A stretch of 42,500 nucleotides of DNA from Prorocentrum cordatum (GCA_963575745.1 CAUYUJ010018904.1:1-42500), one strand, 5' to 3'; shown: positions 10,857-19,322, numbered from the stretch's first letter. Translations and numbers: made by a program. Notes: generated by a model not told the origin, from the sequence alone.

Positions 10857-13372
10857 GAGCAGAAGAGACGCAGAGATGTCGGAGATTGTGAGGATGCTCC
10901 CAGGAGAAAGGGCGACGAGGAGGGAGGTCGAGGATGATGATGAGGATGGACCATAATCAAAGAGGCGGGTGATGAGAAAGAGGAGGAAGAAGAGGAAGGG
11001 AAGGATGAAGAGGAGGAAGAGGAGGAGGAGGCGGAGGAGGAGAGGGAGTACAGAGGCTGTGGAGACATCGGGATGAAGAAGAGGAAGAGCGGGATGAGGA
11101 AAGGGATGGAGCAGGAATATACAGGGAGGGATGAGTGAGGCAGGGGACTGGAATGGAGAAGGGGAGACGGAGGAGTGGGAAGGGAGGGAACGAACGCACG
11201 GAAGAGGAAGAGGAGGCGGAGGTGAGCTGAGTAGGAGGTGGAAGAGCACGAGGAGAAGAAGAAACATGATAATGTTATCGGCAGATTGCACAATCTTCAG
11301 GGGGCAGGTCCCTACAAACAGAATTTGATCAACGGGACAATGTGAAACACACATATCCTGGCAACAGACCCAATAATATGAAAATGTGAATACCGCAAGG
11401 CAGGTGGGACGAAGGAAATGGAAGTCCCTATGGGGTTTAGAAGCGTGTGAAGGGTGTGCCGACATGGGGAGGTGCCGCCATGAGGCCGCTGGCACTGGCG
11501 CCGTTGGTGGAGCTCCCTATGGCTTATGGGGACACGCAACGTGTGAGGAGTGTGCCGAAAACAAGCACCGACGCCATGGGGACCCTGGCAGTTGGACCTT
11601 CGGTGGAGCTTCGCGTGGGGCCATGATGCGTTTGAGTGTTGTGCCGATATCGGTGCGGCGCCGCCTTGCAGACGCGACAGCCAGAGTCTTAGCTGGAGCT
11701 CTCAATGGGGCCACGAAGAGTGTGAAGGGTGCGCCGACATGATGCGACGACGCCATGCGGACCCTCATTTGGGTCGTTGCTGGTGCTTCCCATGGGGCCA
11801 TGGAAGATGTGAGGGGTGCGCCGACATGAAGCGGCGCCGCCATGCGAAATCTGGCTGGCATTTGGGCCTTAGTTGGAGCTGCCCATGGGGCCACGAATGA
11901 TGTGAGTAGCGTGCCGAATGAGGCGGCGACGCCATGCGGACCCTTGCATTCGGACTTTTGTTAGAACTCCCCATGGGGCCACGAACTGTATGAGGGGTGT
12001 GCCAACATGAGGCGGCGCCATGCGCACCCTGGCATTTGTGCCTTAAATGGAGCTCCCCATGGGACCACGAAATATATGAGGGCTGTGCCGAAATGAGGCG
12101 GCGACGCCACGCGGACCCTGGCACTTGGGCCTCAATTGGAGCTCCCGTGAAGGGTGTGCCGACATGAGGCGGCGACGCCATGCGGACCTTGATATTTTGG
12201 CCATAGTTGGGGCTCCCTACTGGGCCGAGAAGCATGTGAGGGATGTACAGACATAAAGCGGCGACGGACCGTGGCATTTGGGCCTTAGTTGGAGCTTCTG
12301 ATGGGGCCGCCACGAAGCGTGTGAAGGCTGGCTGGTGGCCACTGTGGGCATTCTTTGAGGGCTGCAGGGACAGCACCCCGAGGGCAGCCGGGAGGTGGAC
12401 CAGCCGCGGCCTGACCTCAGTCGGCTCCCACATCCGCGCACAGGGGACAACAGCTCCGGTGGAAGGAGGGTGTGCCGAGACGAAATAGCGACGCCATGCG
12501 AACCCTGGTACTTGAACCTTCATTGGAGCTCCTCAGGGGGCCACGAAAGTGGATGGGGACGACTATGAGGACATGCGGAGGGCCGAGACAAGGATAGGAG
12601 GATGGAGATAGGGATGGGGGGAGAAGGAGGAACGAGGACGTGGGGCCCTGCCTCTTCAAAACGAGGACCCCACACCAAAAGATGGTTAGGAAATACCAGA
12701 CAGTTGTGTATTCCAACCCTCACTTTAGTTGGGTCCTCGTTTTGAACAGAGCCCCGCATGCTCCAAGCTTCCTCCTCCTCTTCCTCCTCCTCCTCATTAT
12801 CTGTCGGGTCCTCCCAACCCCTGTCCTGGGGCTGCACATGACGGGCGGCACGGAACTGGAGGAAACCTGCACCATCGTCTCTGGATGCCGACTCGTCTTA
12901 AAGAGATGGCCTGAAGGGGCAGTTGCCCAGGTCATTTGCATACTACGGGGGGCGTGCGACTGAGACACAGCGAGGTGCGGGGTAGCCAGGAGGCAAGCAA
13001 ATGGGGCAACGGTGATGGAAGAAAGAAACCAGGATGGTTCATTATGAAGGGCCAGGCCAGGCATGATGCGATGTCGGGCGCTTGGCCAACTATCTGACAA
13101 CATCGGGACCGTGCTTTCAGAAGAGGAGGTGGTGTAAGGGCATGCTGAGGCAGAATTGGAAGAGGGGGAGAAGGGAAGGGCCACATGAAGATGAAGAAAC
13201 AAGGCAGAGGCAGGACGGGCAGCGGAGGGGGAAAGGCATCCTGGAATGATGCGGAAAAGGGACACTGACAGCCTTGCTTGGCATTACCGCCCTTCTCGAT
13301 CGTGTGACACTGCGCGCACTTTGCCTTGAACAACTTCGCCCCCTTCTTCACCTCGCCATCCGGCACCTCGGG
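4310..13372 (-). CDS. Cytochrome c, split gene (three clear exons, joined 13372-13273, 10678-10585, 4439-4310)
   Basis: This encodes mitochondrial cytochrome c, the small haem protein that carries electrons from complex III to complex IV in the intermembrane space. Exon 1 has [15 protein letters not shown] and the haem-attachment motif CAQCH followed by TIEKGG. Exon 2 has the FGRQSG stretch, [11 protein letters not shown] and the conserved Trp of IIW. Exon 3 has [17 protein letters not shown], with the axial Met in PGTKM, then [17 protein letters not shown], ending at TGA (4312-4310). Joined at the direct repeats described in the exon entries, spacing between landmarks equals that of ordinary cytochromes c: the same four residues separate the Trp from the MEYL-type block. 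His-Gly before FGR is replaced by Trp-Gly and Asn by Pro (GPPLWG), which is tolerable. The start codon is unresolved: the frame stays open upstream and candidate ATGs lie at 13555 and 13552. The gene is probably functional; introns make up about 97% of it. Confidence 0.88.
4584..5420. repeat. TGATGA/GCTGAT triplet array, about 840 bp
   Basis: Nearly uninterrupted triplets of GAT, GCT and GAC run through this segment, most perfect at 5255-5335. Because the period is three, all six frames can stay open (poly-Met, poly-Asp, poly-His, poly-Ile), and none is a protein. It lies in cytochrome c intron 2. A related array is at 15086-15500. Confidence 0.93.
5421..6370. other. Anonymous GC-rich stretch in intron 2
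   Basis: High-GC DNA fills 5421-6100 and a T-rich stretch with TTTTCTGG repeats fills 6120-6250. Several long open frames overlap on both strands with no family signature. No gene is supported. Confidence 0.4.
6371..6620. repeat. C homopolymer followed by (CCT)n microsatellite
   Basis: About 22 consecutive C (6371-6393) are followed by CCT/CTC triplets and CCCCTCC words to 6620. On the opposite strand this is a GGA/G-run purine tract with strong quadruplex or triplex potential. Confidence 0.92.
6986..7292. mobile_element. MITE-like element, copy 1
   Basis: The element has imperfect terminal inverted repeats: TTCCGGGCCGGGCGA at the left, and TCGTCCGG at the right after a C run. It holds an internal hairpin AATCAGCT-CACGT-AGCTGATT (7030-7050), then CCGGCGCC-type inverted repeats, then AGCTGCATGCAGC. 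Copy 2 at 38645-38829 shares the ends and both inner palindromes in the same order. Copy 1 is longer because a (GGA)n microsatellite (7127-7180) has expanded inside it. It encodes no protein. Confidence 0.75.
7127..7180. repeat. (GGA)n inside MITE copy 1
   Basis: About 18 GGA triplets are embedded in MITE-like copy 1 and absent from copy 2, so they arose or expanded after the copies separated. Confidence 0.9.
7510..9481. mobile_element. Foldback-type element: inverted repeats around a satellite
   Basis: The left arm 7510-7573 begins GTCGGGCGTGTCCCCCTACA. The right arm 9418-9481, read on the other strand, begins GTCGGGCATGTCCCCCTACA. About 52 of 64 positions agree. The space between is mostly the 102-bp satellite. 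No transposase is encoded and I could not identify a clear target duplication at the edges. It sits in cytochrome c intron 2. Confidence 0.65.
7765..9262. repeat. 102-bp satellite array, about 14-15 units
   Basis: The unit contains CCCAGCAGGCCTCGAAAGTG, GCGACAGTTTCACAGATCGC and ATGGCGAGGTCTAATTTGAA; AGCAGG recurs at 7881, 7983 and 8085, giving a period of exactly 102. The left half of the array has GTGGCCCTCACTGTGCTGGG where the right half has CCGCGATTACCCTCTATGCT, so there are two unit subtypes. As 102 is 34 codons, open frames of up to 209 codons arise on both strands. C-run length changes shift the frame between units, and neither strand is favoured, so I do not call a protein. Confidence 0.95.
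9482..10020. other. Non-repetitive stretch in intron 2, no gene supported
   Basis: The segment has balanced composition and open frames of 128 and 144 codons on the minus strand, without recognisable domains. It is followed upstream on the same strand by the exon-like frame 10020-10210. Confidence 0.35.
10020..10222 (-). other. Unassigned exon-like open frame
   Basis: On the minus strand this segment encodes an open frame with ordinary amino-acid use ([13 protein letters not shown], then [20 protein letters not shown], then [15 protein letters not shown]) ending at TGA. It is neither satellite nor triplet repeat, unlike its neighbours. The frame runs upstream into low-complexity DNA beyond about 10222, so the left part of the larger ORF is not credible. 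I do not recognise it. It could be a gene fragment carried into the intron or chance. Confidence 0.3.
10585..10678 (-). CDS. Cytochrome c middle exon
   Basis: This exon encodes [27 protein letters not shown] and IIW, the segment between the haem motif and the Met-ligand exon. It starts in phase 1 directly after GCGGAG at 10679. Upstream on the sense strand is a run of more than 100 bases of CTCCTC that ends only about 20 bases before the acceptor, so a microsatellite serves as polypyrimidine tract. It ends at TGGTC (10589-10585). TGGTC occurs again at 4444-4440 just before the next exon, so this intron too is bounded by a 5-base direct repeat. Confidence 0.85.
10690..11060. repeat. (GGA/GAG)n and (GA)n microsatellite next to a splice acceptor
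   Basis: GGA triplets fill 10699-10816, (GA)n 10817-10860, and further GGA/GAG words continue to about 11060. In the cytochrome c transcript this is a CTCCTC/TCTCTC tract ending about 20 bases before the acceptor of the middle exon. Confidence 0.92.
11335..12690 (+). mobile_element. Satellite-bearing module 2
   Basis: The left end (about 11373-11397) carries a diverged copy of the shared motif, CTGGCAACAGACCCAATAAT then GAAAATGTGAATACC. The right end (about 12580-12690) carries a GGAGGA-rich stretch, GGCCCTGCCTCTTCAAAACG and AGGACCCCACACC. A diverged 77-80-bp satellite lies between. It has the same order and relative orientation as the other three modules. It lies inside cytochrome c intron 1. 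Confidence 0.5.
11430..12560 (+). repeat. Diverged 77-80-bp satellite array 2
   Basis: Units contain GCCATGCGGACCCTGGCATT, GGCCTTAGTTGGAGCTCCCC, ATGGGGCCACGAA and GTGTGAGGGGTGTGCCGACA. It is the same family as array 3 but more diverged, with indels between units. About 14 units are present. No coding function is supported. Confidence 0.85.
12641..12760. repeat. Inverted pair of module ends (hairpin)
   Basis: GGGGCCCTGCCTCTTCAAAA/CGAGGACCCCAC at the left is mirrored by GTTGGGTCCTCGTTTTGAAC/AGAGCCCC at 12731-12760. The right end of module 2 is therefore followed directly by the right end of a second, reversed and truncated module, forming a potential hairpin of about 120 bases. Confidence 0.7.
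13273..13372 (-). CDS. Cytochrome c exon with haem-binding CAQCH
   Basis: Conserved sequence runs from PEVPDGE (Pro codon at 13372) to GGNAKQ plus the first base of a Gly codon (13273). The donor reads CAAG|GCTGTCAG and the downstream acceptor GGAG|GCCC, so AGGC is present at both ends and the exact cut is ambiguous; one reading is a GC-AG intron, common in dinoflagellates. The 5' limit is unclear. A pyrimidine-rich CTCTTCTTCCCGAG sits just before GTG (Val). CCCGAG recurs at 13519-13514 after an ATG at 13552 that opens [13 protein letters not shown] in the same frame. A 147-nt intron (49 codons in phase) between the two CCCGAG copies would give a normal short N-terminus. Without it the protein has a hydrophobic extension. 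Confidence 0.85.
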
Positions 13373-13884
13373 AAGAAGAGGTGATCCATAAGCCAGGGCA
13401 GGATAGCGAACGAGGAGCAGAACACATGATGACAGAAGGGGAACACCACAGAGACGAAGCATGATGAAAGTGAGGATTCTGATTCTGATCATGGCGATGG
13501 GGGAGGCGTGCAACTCGGGTTCGGGGGACTCAGGTCGGCCTGACGGGGCCATCATTAGAGCGTGAATTACCTCCCCCGCTTTCGCTTCCAGGCAAAACCA
13601 AGCCATACCACGCGCCTCCTCGTCAAGCGGCCTGACCAGTACAGGCCGCAATTTGGCATCGTTTGGTATCTCTTGGAAGCGAGGGTGGTCAAAAGCGAGG
13701 TAGGTTTGTTTTCCCCCGACATCATGAAAACGACGAGACCCCATCTGAAACTCGACACGAGCCCTCGCTGCAGACATCCCACGCAAGCCGGGCCCTCAAA
13801 AGCCAGGACGCGCTCGCCACGGAGCGTCGGCAAACCCGAGCTCTGGCGCACTCGAGCCTTACGTTTCCCATACGCTCCACCCAG
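13373..13884. other. Upstream part of cytochrome c gene, start region unresolved
   Basis: On the minus strand one frame stays open from 13786 into exon 1. The part 13555-13514 ([14 protein letters not shown]) may be the start exon; 13513-13367 may be a 147-base intron or a hydrophobic N-terminal extension. I see no spliced-leader acceptor that I could defend and no TATA-like signal. Confidence 0.3.
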
Positions 13885-13963
13885 AGGAGGAGGAGGAGGA
13901 GGAGGAGGAGGAGGAGGAGGAGGAGGAGGAGGAGGAGGAGGAGGAGGAGGAGGAGGAGGAGGG
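13885..13963. repeat. (GGA)n microsatellite
   Basis: About 26 nearly perfect GGA triplets, with all frames open on both strands. Confidence 0.95.
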
Positions 13964-14336
13964 CGAGGACACCGCCACGACGACGACGACGACGCCGCGT
14001 CGCGGCCAGAAGGCTGCCGCCGTGCCCCGCCGGCCACGCGCGCGGGAGCCCCCGGCAGCGGCCTCTGGGCGCCTCCGCCGCCTCGCCCTTCGCCCTCGCG
14101 GGGCTGGGCGTCGTCCCTGGCGCCAGGCAACGCCCAGGGCCGGGCGGCGGGCCATTTGGGCTACAGGCAGAATTGACTGCACAGGACGCGCGACAGGACA
14201 CCAGAACCCTCCGACGGCAGCACGGCCTCCAACAAGGGCCCCCCCCCCCCCGGGACTGCAGAGGACACGACGCGCGACGCATAGGACACAGAGTCGACCT
14301 ACTACTCCGGGCCGACTGCAGAGGCAGGAACGTCTG

Positions 14337-14700
14337 CACAGCGTGTCGCCCCGGCGGCGGCTCCAGCGACACACTGTGCCCTGCAAACGGATGGCGCGTC
14401 GTCGCTCCGCTCCGTCGGATAGCGCGCCGCTCCGCTCCGCGGGGCGGGAAGCTCGGAAAGGGGGACCTTGACGCCGGGGGGCGCCAGCGGTGGGCCCAGA
14501 CCGGCGGCGCGACACGTGCTACAGTCGATCCGCATCATAAGGACGCACCATGAGGATGCAAGGGCCTCGGACGTCCATGTCGAAGCTTCTCGGGCGGGGC
14601 GCGGCCCACGAGAGTGGCCGAGGCTGGACCGAGGCGGCAAGGATGCGGGGGCATCCCTGGGAGACTTGCCCATCGTCACTACGAGGGGGCCGACTGTATC
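14337..14700 (+). repeat. Dispersed hairpin-bearing repeat, copy 1
   Basis: The repeat begins with ACAGCGTGTCGCC, followed about 15 bases later by its near-inverse GCGACACACTGTGCC, then CGGATGGCGCG. Further on it has CCAGACCGGCGGCGCGACAC and, at 14575-14700, a block matching 16975-17100 at the DNA level and, in one frame, at the peptide level (DVHVEASRAGRG versus DAHVEAFRAGRG; DRGGKDAG in both). Copy 2 is at 16168-17110. The peptide match may mean it descends from a coding sequence, but no complete gene is visible. Confidence 0.65.
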
Positions 14701-15085
14701 CCAACGTCCTCGACCCTATCCGCACCCATCGCGCGCGAGCCCGCAGCGGCGCCGCGCCCAGCGGCGCTGCGGCCCGCGGGCAGCCGTGCTAGCGGCGCAC
14801 CGTGCGCCGCCGAGGCCTCCCGCGGGGTATCGGCCCCGCTCGCGGCCCGCCCTGGGCGTCGGCACGCCGCGCCGGGGCCTCGGGGCGGTGCGAGGCCGCG
14901 CTGCGCCGCGCCGTCGCCAGCGGCGGCTCCCGGTGCACGCGGGCTCCCTCAGGCAGGGTCGGCGCCACGGCCGGCCGACCGCTGCGCGAGCGCGGGCTCG
15001 TCTCCCGATCGGCGTCAGCCGCGAGGCCGTCGTCGTCAAGGGGGGGCAGCAGGGCGGCCCGCCCCTCGCACAACCAAACCTGCTG

Positions 15086-15140
15086 ATGCGGATGATGCTG
15101 CTGCTGCTGCTGCTCCTGCTGCTGCTGCTGCTGCCGCTGC

Positions 15141-15173
<33 letters not shown>

Positions 15174-15231
15174 TGATGACGACGATGATGATGATGACGA
15201 TGATGATGATGATGATGCTGATGCTGATGAC

Positions 15232-15293
<62 letters not shown>

Positions 15294-15500
15294 CGATGCT
15301 GATGACGATGATGATGATGGTGACGATGCTGATGACGATGATGATGCTGCTGATGCTGATGACGATGATGACGGTTGCTGGTGATGGTGCGGCTCTTGAC
15401 GATGCCGGTGACGACGATGATGATGGCGATGGCGATGTCGATCATGATGAAGATAATGATCATGATAGTGGTGACGCTACTGGTGATGATGCAGATGACG
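15086..15500. repeat. GCT/GAT/GAC triplet array
   Basis: GCT triplets (15100-15138) pass into GAC/GAT triplets to about 15500. It resembles the array at 4584-5420. Open frames through it (poly-Asp, poly-His, poly-Met) are artefacts. Confidence 0.93.
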
Positions 15501-16167
15501 ATGATGATAGGGCGCCTCGACGTCGGGCTCGGCCATGGGCATGGTCACTGCTGTTAGTGTCTGCGCGACGGAAGGCAAAATGTCTGCTCGACTGGATCCT
15601 TCGCGCCTTGAGCCAAAACCTGCCAGCACCAAGAAGGATGAGATGAAATGAGACGACTCGCAGGAGGACCGTCCGAGGAGGAAGAGACCAGCCTAAAACA
15701 AAACTGAGGGGAGGGTTGCACCATCGAGGGGGATTTTCGCGACAGGTGCACCCTCTCCCACTAAACAAGAACATGCGCGAGCTCAGGATAACACAAATGA
15801 TCGTCGTTGTCGTCATCATCGTGGTCTCCGAAGGCGTCTGGAGGCCCCACCCATAGCGTCCGATTAGAGCTGGAATCCAGAATCCCCAAACAGCGCTTTT
15901 AGAACCCCGCGGTGGTTCCTTAAATTGTTCGCTCGTCTTCCAAATCATTCGGCGGTGGACAAACCTCCCTTTAGTAGACCTCCCCTTAGTGAAAGCGGCC
16001 TGGGACCGAAACCGACGGACCTGGACCCGAAAAATGACGGCCGCGACGCCTTCTCGCGAACCGAAAACGGCCGATTCCTTAATCGACGTGTCAGGGTGGG
16101 AGGTCTATCCACCCCCGAATCATCGTCAGCCTTCCGTCCCTGATCGGCCCAAGGTCCGGAACTTGCG
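15501..16167. other. Gene-less stretch
   Basis: Unique-looking DNA with no frame or RNA that I can assign. A short TTAGTAGACC/CCTTAGTGAA pair near 15970 is too small to call a repeat. Confidence 0.4.
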
Positions 16168-17110
16168 TTGCACAGCGTGTCGCCGCGGTAAATGGCTCCG
16201 GCGACACGCTGCGCCCTGCAAGCGGATGGCGCGCCGCTCCGCTCCTGCAGGGCGGGACGCTCGGACAAAACTCGGGGCGCTGACGCTGGGGGGCCCGGAA
16301 ATAGATGGCGTGTCGCGCCGAAGCGTGATGGGCCAGAACTGGCGGAGCGACACGCTGTCCAAAAATCCCGAATGTACCTCCTCATCTTCGACTCGTCGTC
16401 GTCGTCGTCGTCCTCCGCCTCCTCTTCCTCTTCTCGCCCTCCCCCTCACCTTCCCGCCCTTTTGCTCCTCTCCTCCTCTCGCTCCTTCACCTTCCGCCTC
16501 CTCCCCGTCCTCGTCGTTGTGCTCCTCCTCGTGATCCTCGTGCTCCTCATCCTCCTCTCCTTCCCCCCCTCGATGTCCTCCGTGTCTTCTTCGTCCTCCT
16601 TTTCCTCCTCCCTGTTCTTCTCTTGCTCCTCCTCCTCCTCCTCCTCTCGACCTCCTCTCCCTCCTCTCTCCTCTCTCTCTCTCCTCTCCTCCTCCTCCTC
16701 CTCCTCCTCCTCCTGTTCCTCCTCCGCCTCCTCTCTCCGCCACGGTTTCCTGTCTCCCAGAGATATGAGGGACGCCCTCACATTCTGGACTCCGTATCTC
16801 AGAAGTCCTCTCGCGAGGGACGCCCTCGCACTCTGGACTCGCGCGCTCGATCGAGACTTTCTCACGCTTTGCAGACGCCGCTCCCGCTTGGGACCTCCTG
16901 TCAGTATGCCACGGATTCGTGAACTCGCCGCGGCCGTGTAGTAAGGATGTGGGATATGGATGCCACGGCCTTGGACGCCCATGTGGAAGCTTTTCGAGCG
17001 GGACGCGGCCAACGAAAGTGGCCAAACGTAGACAGAGGAGGCAAGGATGCAGGGGTACCCTTCGGAAGGTTGCCAATCCCTACGATGCGGGTTGACTGTA
17101 CCTCCTCCTT
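16168..17110 (+). repeat. Dispersed hairpin-bearing repeat, copy 2, split by a microsatellite
   Basis: Hairpin ACAGCGTGTCGCC / GGCGACACGCTGC lies at about 16171-16213, then CGGATGGCGCGCC, then CCAGAACTGGCGGAGCGACA with CGCTGT again. Homology to copy 1 stops near 16370, is replaced by a TCC-rich microsatellite and anonymous DNA, and resumes at 16965-17100 (CTTGGACGCCCATGTGGAAG). Copy 2 is therefore the same repeat enlarged by later sequence. Confidence 0.6.
16380..16740. repeat. Degenerate (TCC)n pyrimidine tract
   Basis: Mostly TCC/CTC triplets with interruptions. It lies inside dispersed repeat copy 2. No coding function. Confidence 0.85.
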
Positions 17111-17174
17111 CAGGGGTACCCAGACCCCCTCCTGGAGCACACTGCGGTACCTGACATGCAACCTAATATTCAAA

Positions 17175-18550
17175 TTTATTTTCCTGGCGGAAGGCCCAAC
17201 CATATGCAGTTGTGAATACCGTCGTTGCGAGTCTCGCCCTCGGGGGATCTCCTTAAGGGGCCATGCAGCATGCGAAGGGTGTGCCAATATGGGGCGGGGC
17301 CACCATGTGGGCGCTGCCACTGGGGCGTCAAGTGGAACCCACGATAGGGGCCCCACACCACTGAACTAGGTGGGGGGCATGCATGCGAACACCGCCGCTG
17401 GTGCCTTCGGTGGTGCTCCCTATGGGGCCACGAAGCGCTGTATCTGATGGGGGTACGCATGCGAACATCGCCACTGAGGCCTTCGGTGAATCTCCTGATG
17501 GGGCCACGAAACGCTGCCCTGGGTGGAGGAGACGCATGTGAACACCGCCACTGGGGCATTCCGTGGAGCTCCCAACGGGGCCACGCAACGCTGTGTATCG
17601 GGTGGGAGAACGCATGCGAACACCGCCACTGGGGCCTTAGGTGGAGCTTCCGATGGAGCCACGAAGCGCTGTACTCGGTGGGGGAGGCGCGTGCGAACAT
17701 CGCCACTGGGACCTTCGGTGGGGCTCCCTAAGGGGCAACGAAGCGCTGTACTGGGTGGTGGCGGGGGGGACACATGTGAACATCGCCACTGAGGCCTTCG
17801 GTGGAGGGGCAACGAAACGCTGTAATGGGTGGGGGGACGTGTGCGAACACCGCCACTGGGGCCTTTGCTGGAGCTCCCGATGAAGCCACGAAGCGCTGTA
17901 CTGGGTGGGGGGCACGCATGCGAACACCGCAACTGGGGCCTCCGGTGGAGCTCCTAATGGGGTCACGGCGTTCTGTACTGAGTAGGAGATACGCATGCGC
18001 ACACCGCCGCGGGGGCCTTCGATGGAGCTCCTTATGGGGCCATGAAGCGCTGCACTGGGTGGGGAATACGCATGCGCACACCGCCACTGGGGCCTTCCGT
18101 GGAGCTCCTGATGGGCCAACGACGCGCTGTACTGGATATGGGGAGACGCATGCGACCACCGCCTCTGGGGCCTGCCGTGGAGCTCCCTATGGGGCCACGT
18201 ATCGCTGTACTGGGTATGTGAACACCGCCGCTGGGGCCTTAGGTGGAGCTCCCTATGAAGCCACGACGCGTTGTACTGGGTGGGGGAGGCGCGTGCGAAC
18301 ACCGCCATTGGGGCCTTTGCTGGAGCTCCCGATGGGGCCACGAAACCCTGTCCTGGTTGGGGGAGGCGCATGCGAACACCGCCACTGGGGCATTTTGTGG
18401 AGCTCCCAATGGGACACTTGTACTGGGTCGGGGATACGAATGCGCAGAGGCAGAGATGGAAGGAGGGAGGAGGGGGAGGAGGATGAGAGGAGGAACGCGG
18501 GGCGCTGTCTCTTCAAAACGAGGACCCAACACCACAGGATGGTAGGGGAA
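17175..18550 (+). mobile_element. Satellite-bearing module 3
   Basis: The left end (17180-17221) reads TCCTGGCGGAAGGCCCAACC, ATATGCAGTTGTGAATACC. The right end (18465-18550) reads GGAGGA-rich DNA, GCGCTGTCTCTTCAAAACGA and GGACCCAACACCACA. A 77-bp array lies between. The next module begins immediately after, so the two are head-to-tail. Confidence 0.55.
17240..18430 (+). repeat. 77-bp satellite array 3, about 15 units
   Basis: Units contain GCATGCGAACACCGCCACTG, GGGCCTTCGGTGGAGCTCCC and ATGGGGCCACGAAGCGCTGT. They are the reverse complement of array 1 units and are of about the same length. Some units are shortened, as near 17800 and 18210. Confidence 0.92.
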
Positions 18551-18934
18551 ACAATTAGCCTGGCGAAGGACCAAGCGATATGCATGTGTGAATATCTATT
18601 GGTCCATGATGCGTGTGAGGGGCATGCCGAGATGGGTGCGGCGGGCGCACGCGAACGCAACCACTTGGGCCTTCGGTGGAGTCCCCCATGCGGCAACGAA
18701 ACGTGTGAGGGGTGTGCCGACATGGGAGCGGCGGGCGCATGCGAACGCAGCCACTGGGGCCTTCGGTGGAGTCCCCCATGGGGCAACGACACGTGTGAGG
18801 GGTGTGCCGAAATAGGAGCGGAGCGGCGGGCGCATGCGAACGCAGCCATTGGGGCCTTCAATGGAGCTCCCTATGCAGCCACGAAGCGTGTGAGGGGTGT
18901 GCCGAAATGTGTGCGGCGGGCGCATGCAAACGCA
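18551..18934 (+). mobile_element. Satellite-bearing module 4, left part (split by the retrotransposon)
   Basis: The left end (18560-18597) reads CCTGGCGAAGGACCAAGCGA, TATGCATGTGTGAATAT. Four satellite units with GGCGGGCGCATGCGAACGCA follow. The array is cut at 18934 by the LTR retrotransposon and continues at 35227. Confidence 0.55.
18929..18934. repeat. Target-site duplication AACGCA, left copy
   Basis: AACGCA flanks the left LTR and is repeated at 35227-35232 after the right LTR. Removing the element and one copy restores the satellite order CATGCAAACGCA-GCCACTGGGG. Confidence 0.88.
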
Positions 18935-19218
18935 GTCGAAAACATGCTGGTAAGCTTAGGTATGTGTTACGCTTCAAGCGTTGCCATATCCCAGGCTTTG
19001 GCTCATATCGCATGAGCAAGAGAGCGAGACGAAGCATGGGATCTGGAGTAAAGGATAGAAGAGGCATCTTCAATGGAAAAGGTATTTTCCGATCTCAGAT
19101 ACCAGTCGTGCGCCTCGGTGAGGCACAGTCATATATTTGGCCGGGCCCGGCTTGAGCCAGGCACGGCAGCGGTACATGCTCGATTTATACCTCGCCTTTA
19201 ACCTTCTCCGTTTAAAGT
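18935..19218 (-). repeat. 3' LTR
   Basis: 284 bp, matching the 5' LTR at 283 positions. It contains the palindrome CCGGGCCCGG, a TATA-like CATATATTT (sense AAATATATG) and the Gag start codon region, here without a following Gag frame. Confidence 0.95.
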
Positions 19219-19322
19219 CGGAGGGGGAGGAGACGAGCAGGCACCGCACTTCTACATTACGCGGAAAAACAGTGCTAAGCAGCAGCGGCTGCCTACAAGG
19301 CAAGGGCGCGCGAGTAGCCTCG
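19219..19322 (-). other. Pol 3' untranslated segment, pyrimidine tract where a PPT is expected
   Basis: 104 bases lie between the Pol stop (TAG) and the 3' LTR. The sense strand directly next to the LTR reads CTCGTCTCCTCCCCCTCCG. A second-strand primer is normally a purine run on the sense strand, so this is the opposite of what is expected. Confidence 0.6.

Larger units (their letters stand above)
10679..13272 (-). other. Cytochrome c intron 1, about 2.6 kb
   Basis: The intron is inferred from exons 1 and 2, with AGGC at both junctions. It contains a GGA/GAG microsatellite (10690-11050, CTCCTC in the transcript), a satellite-bearing module (11335-12690), an inverted pair of module ends (12641-12760) and about 500 bases (12765-13272) with no recognisable feature. 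Confidence 0.75.

Noticed and set aside
18970-19020. Spliced-leader-like word near CAGGCTTTGGCTCAT in the LTR
   Set aside because: It resembles part of the dinoflagellate spliced leader only over about ten bases, lies on the antisense strand of the element and lacks the conserved 5' part.
18858-19073. Separate small protein gene identical to the Gag N-terminus
   Set aside because: It is the 3' LTR copy of the Gag start; the frame runs out into satellite DNA.
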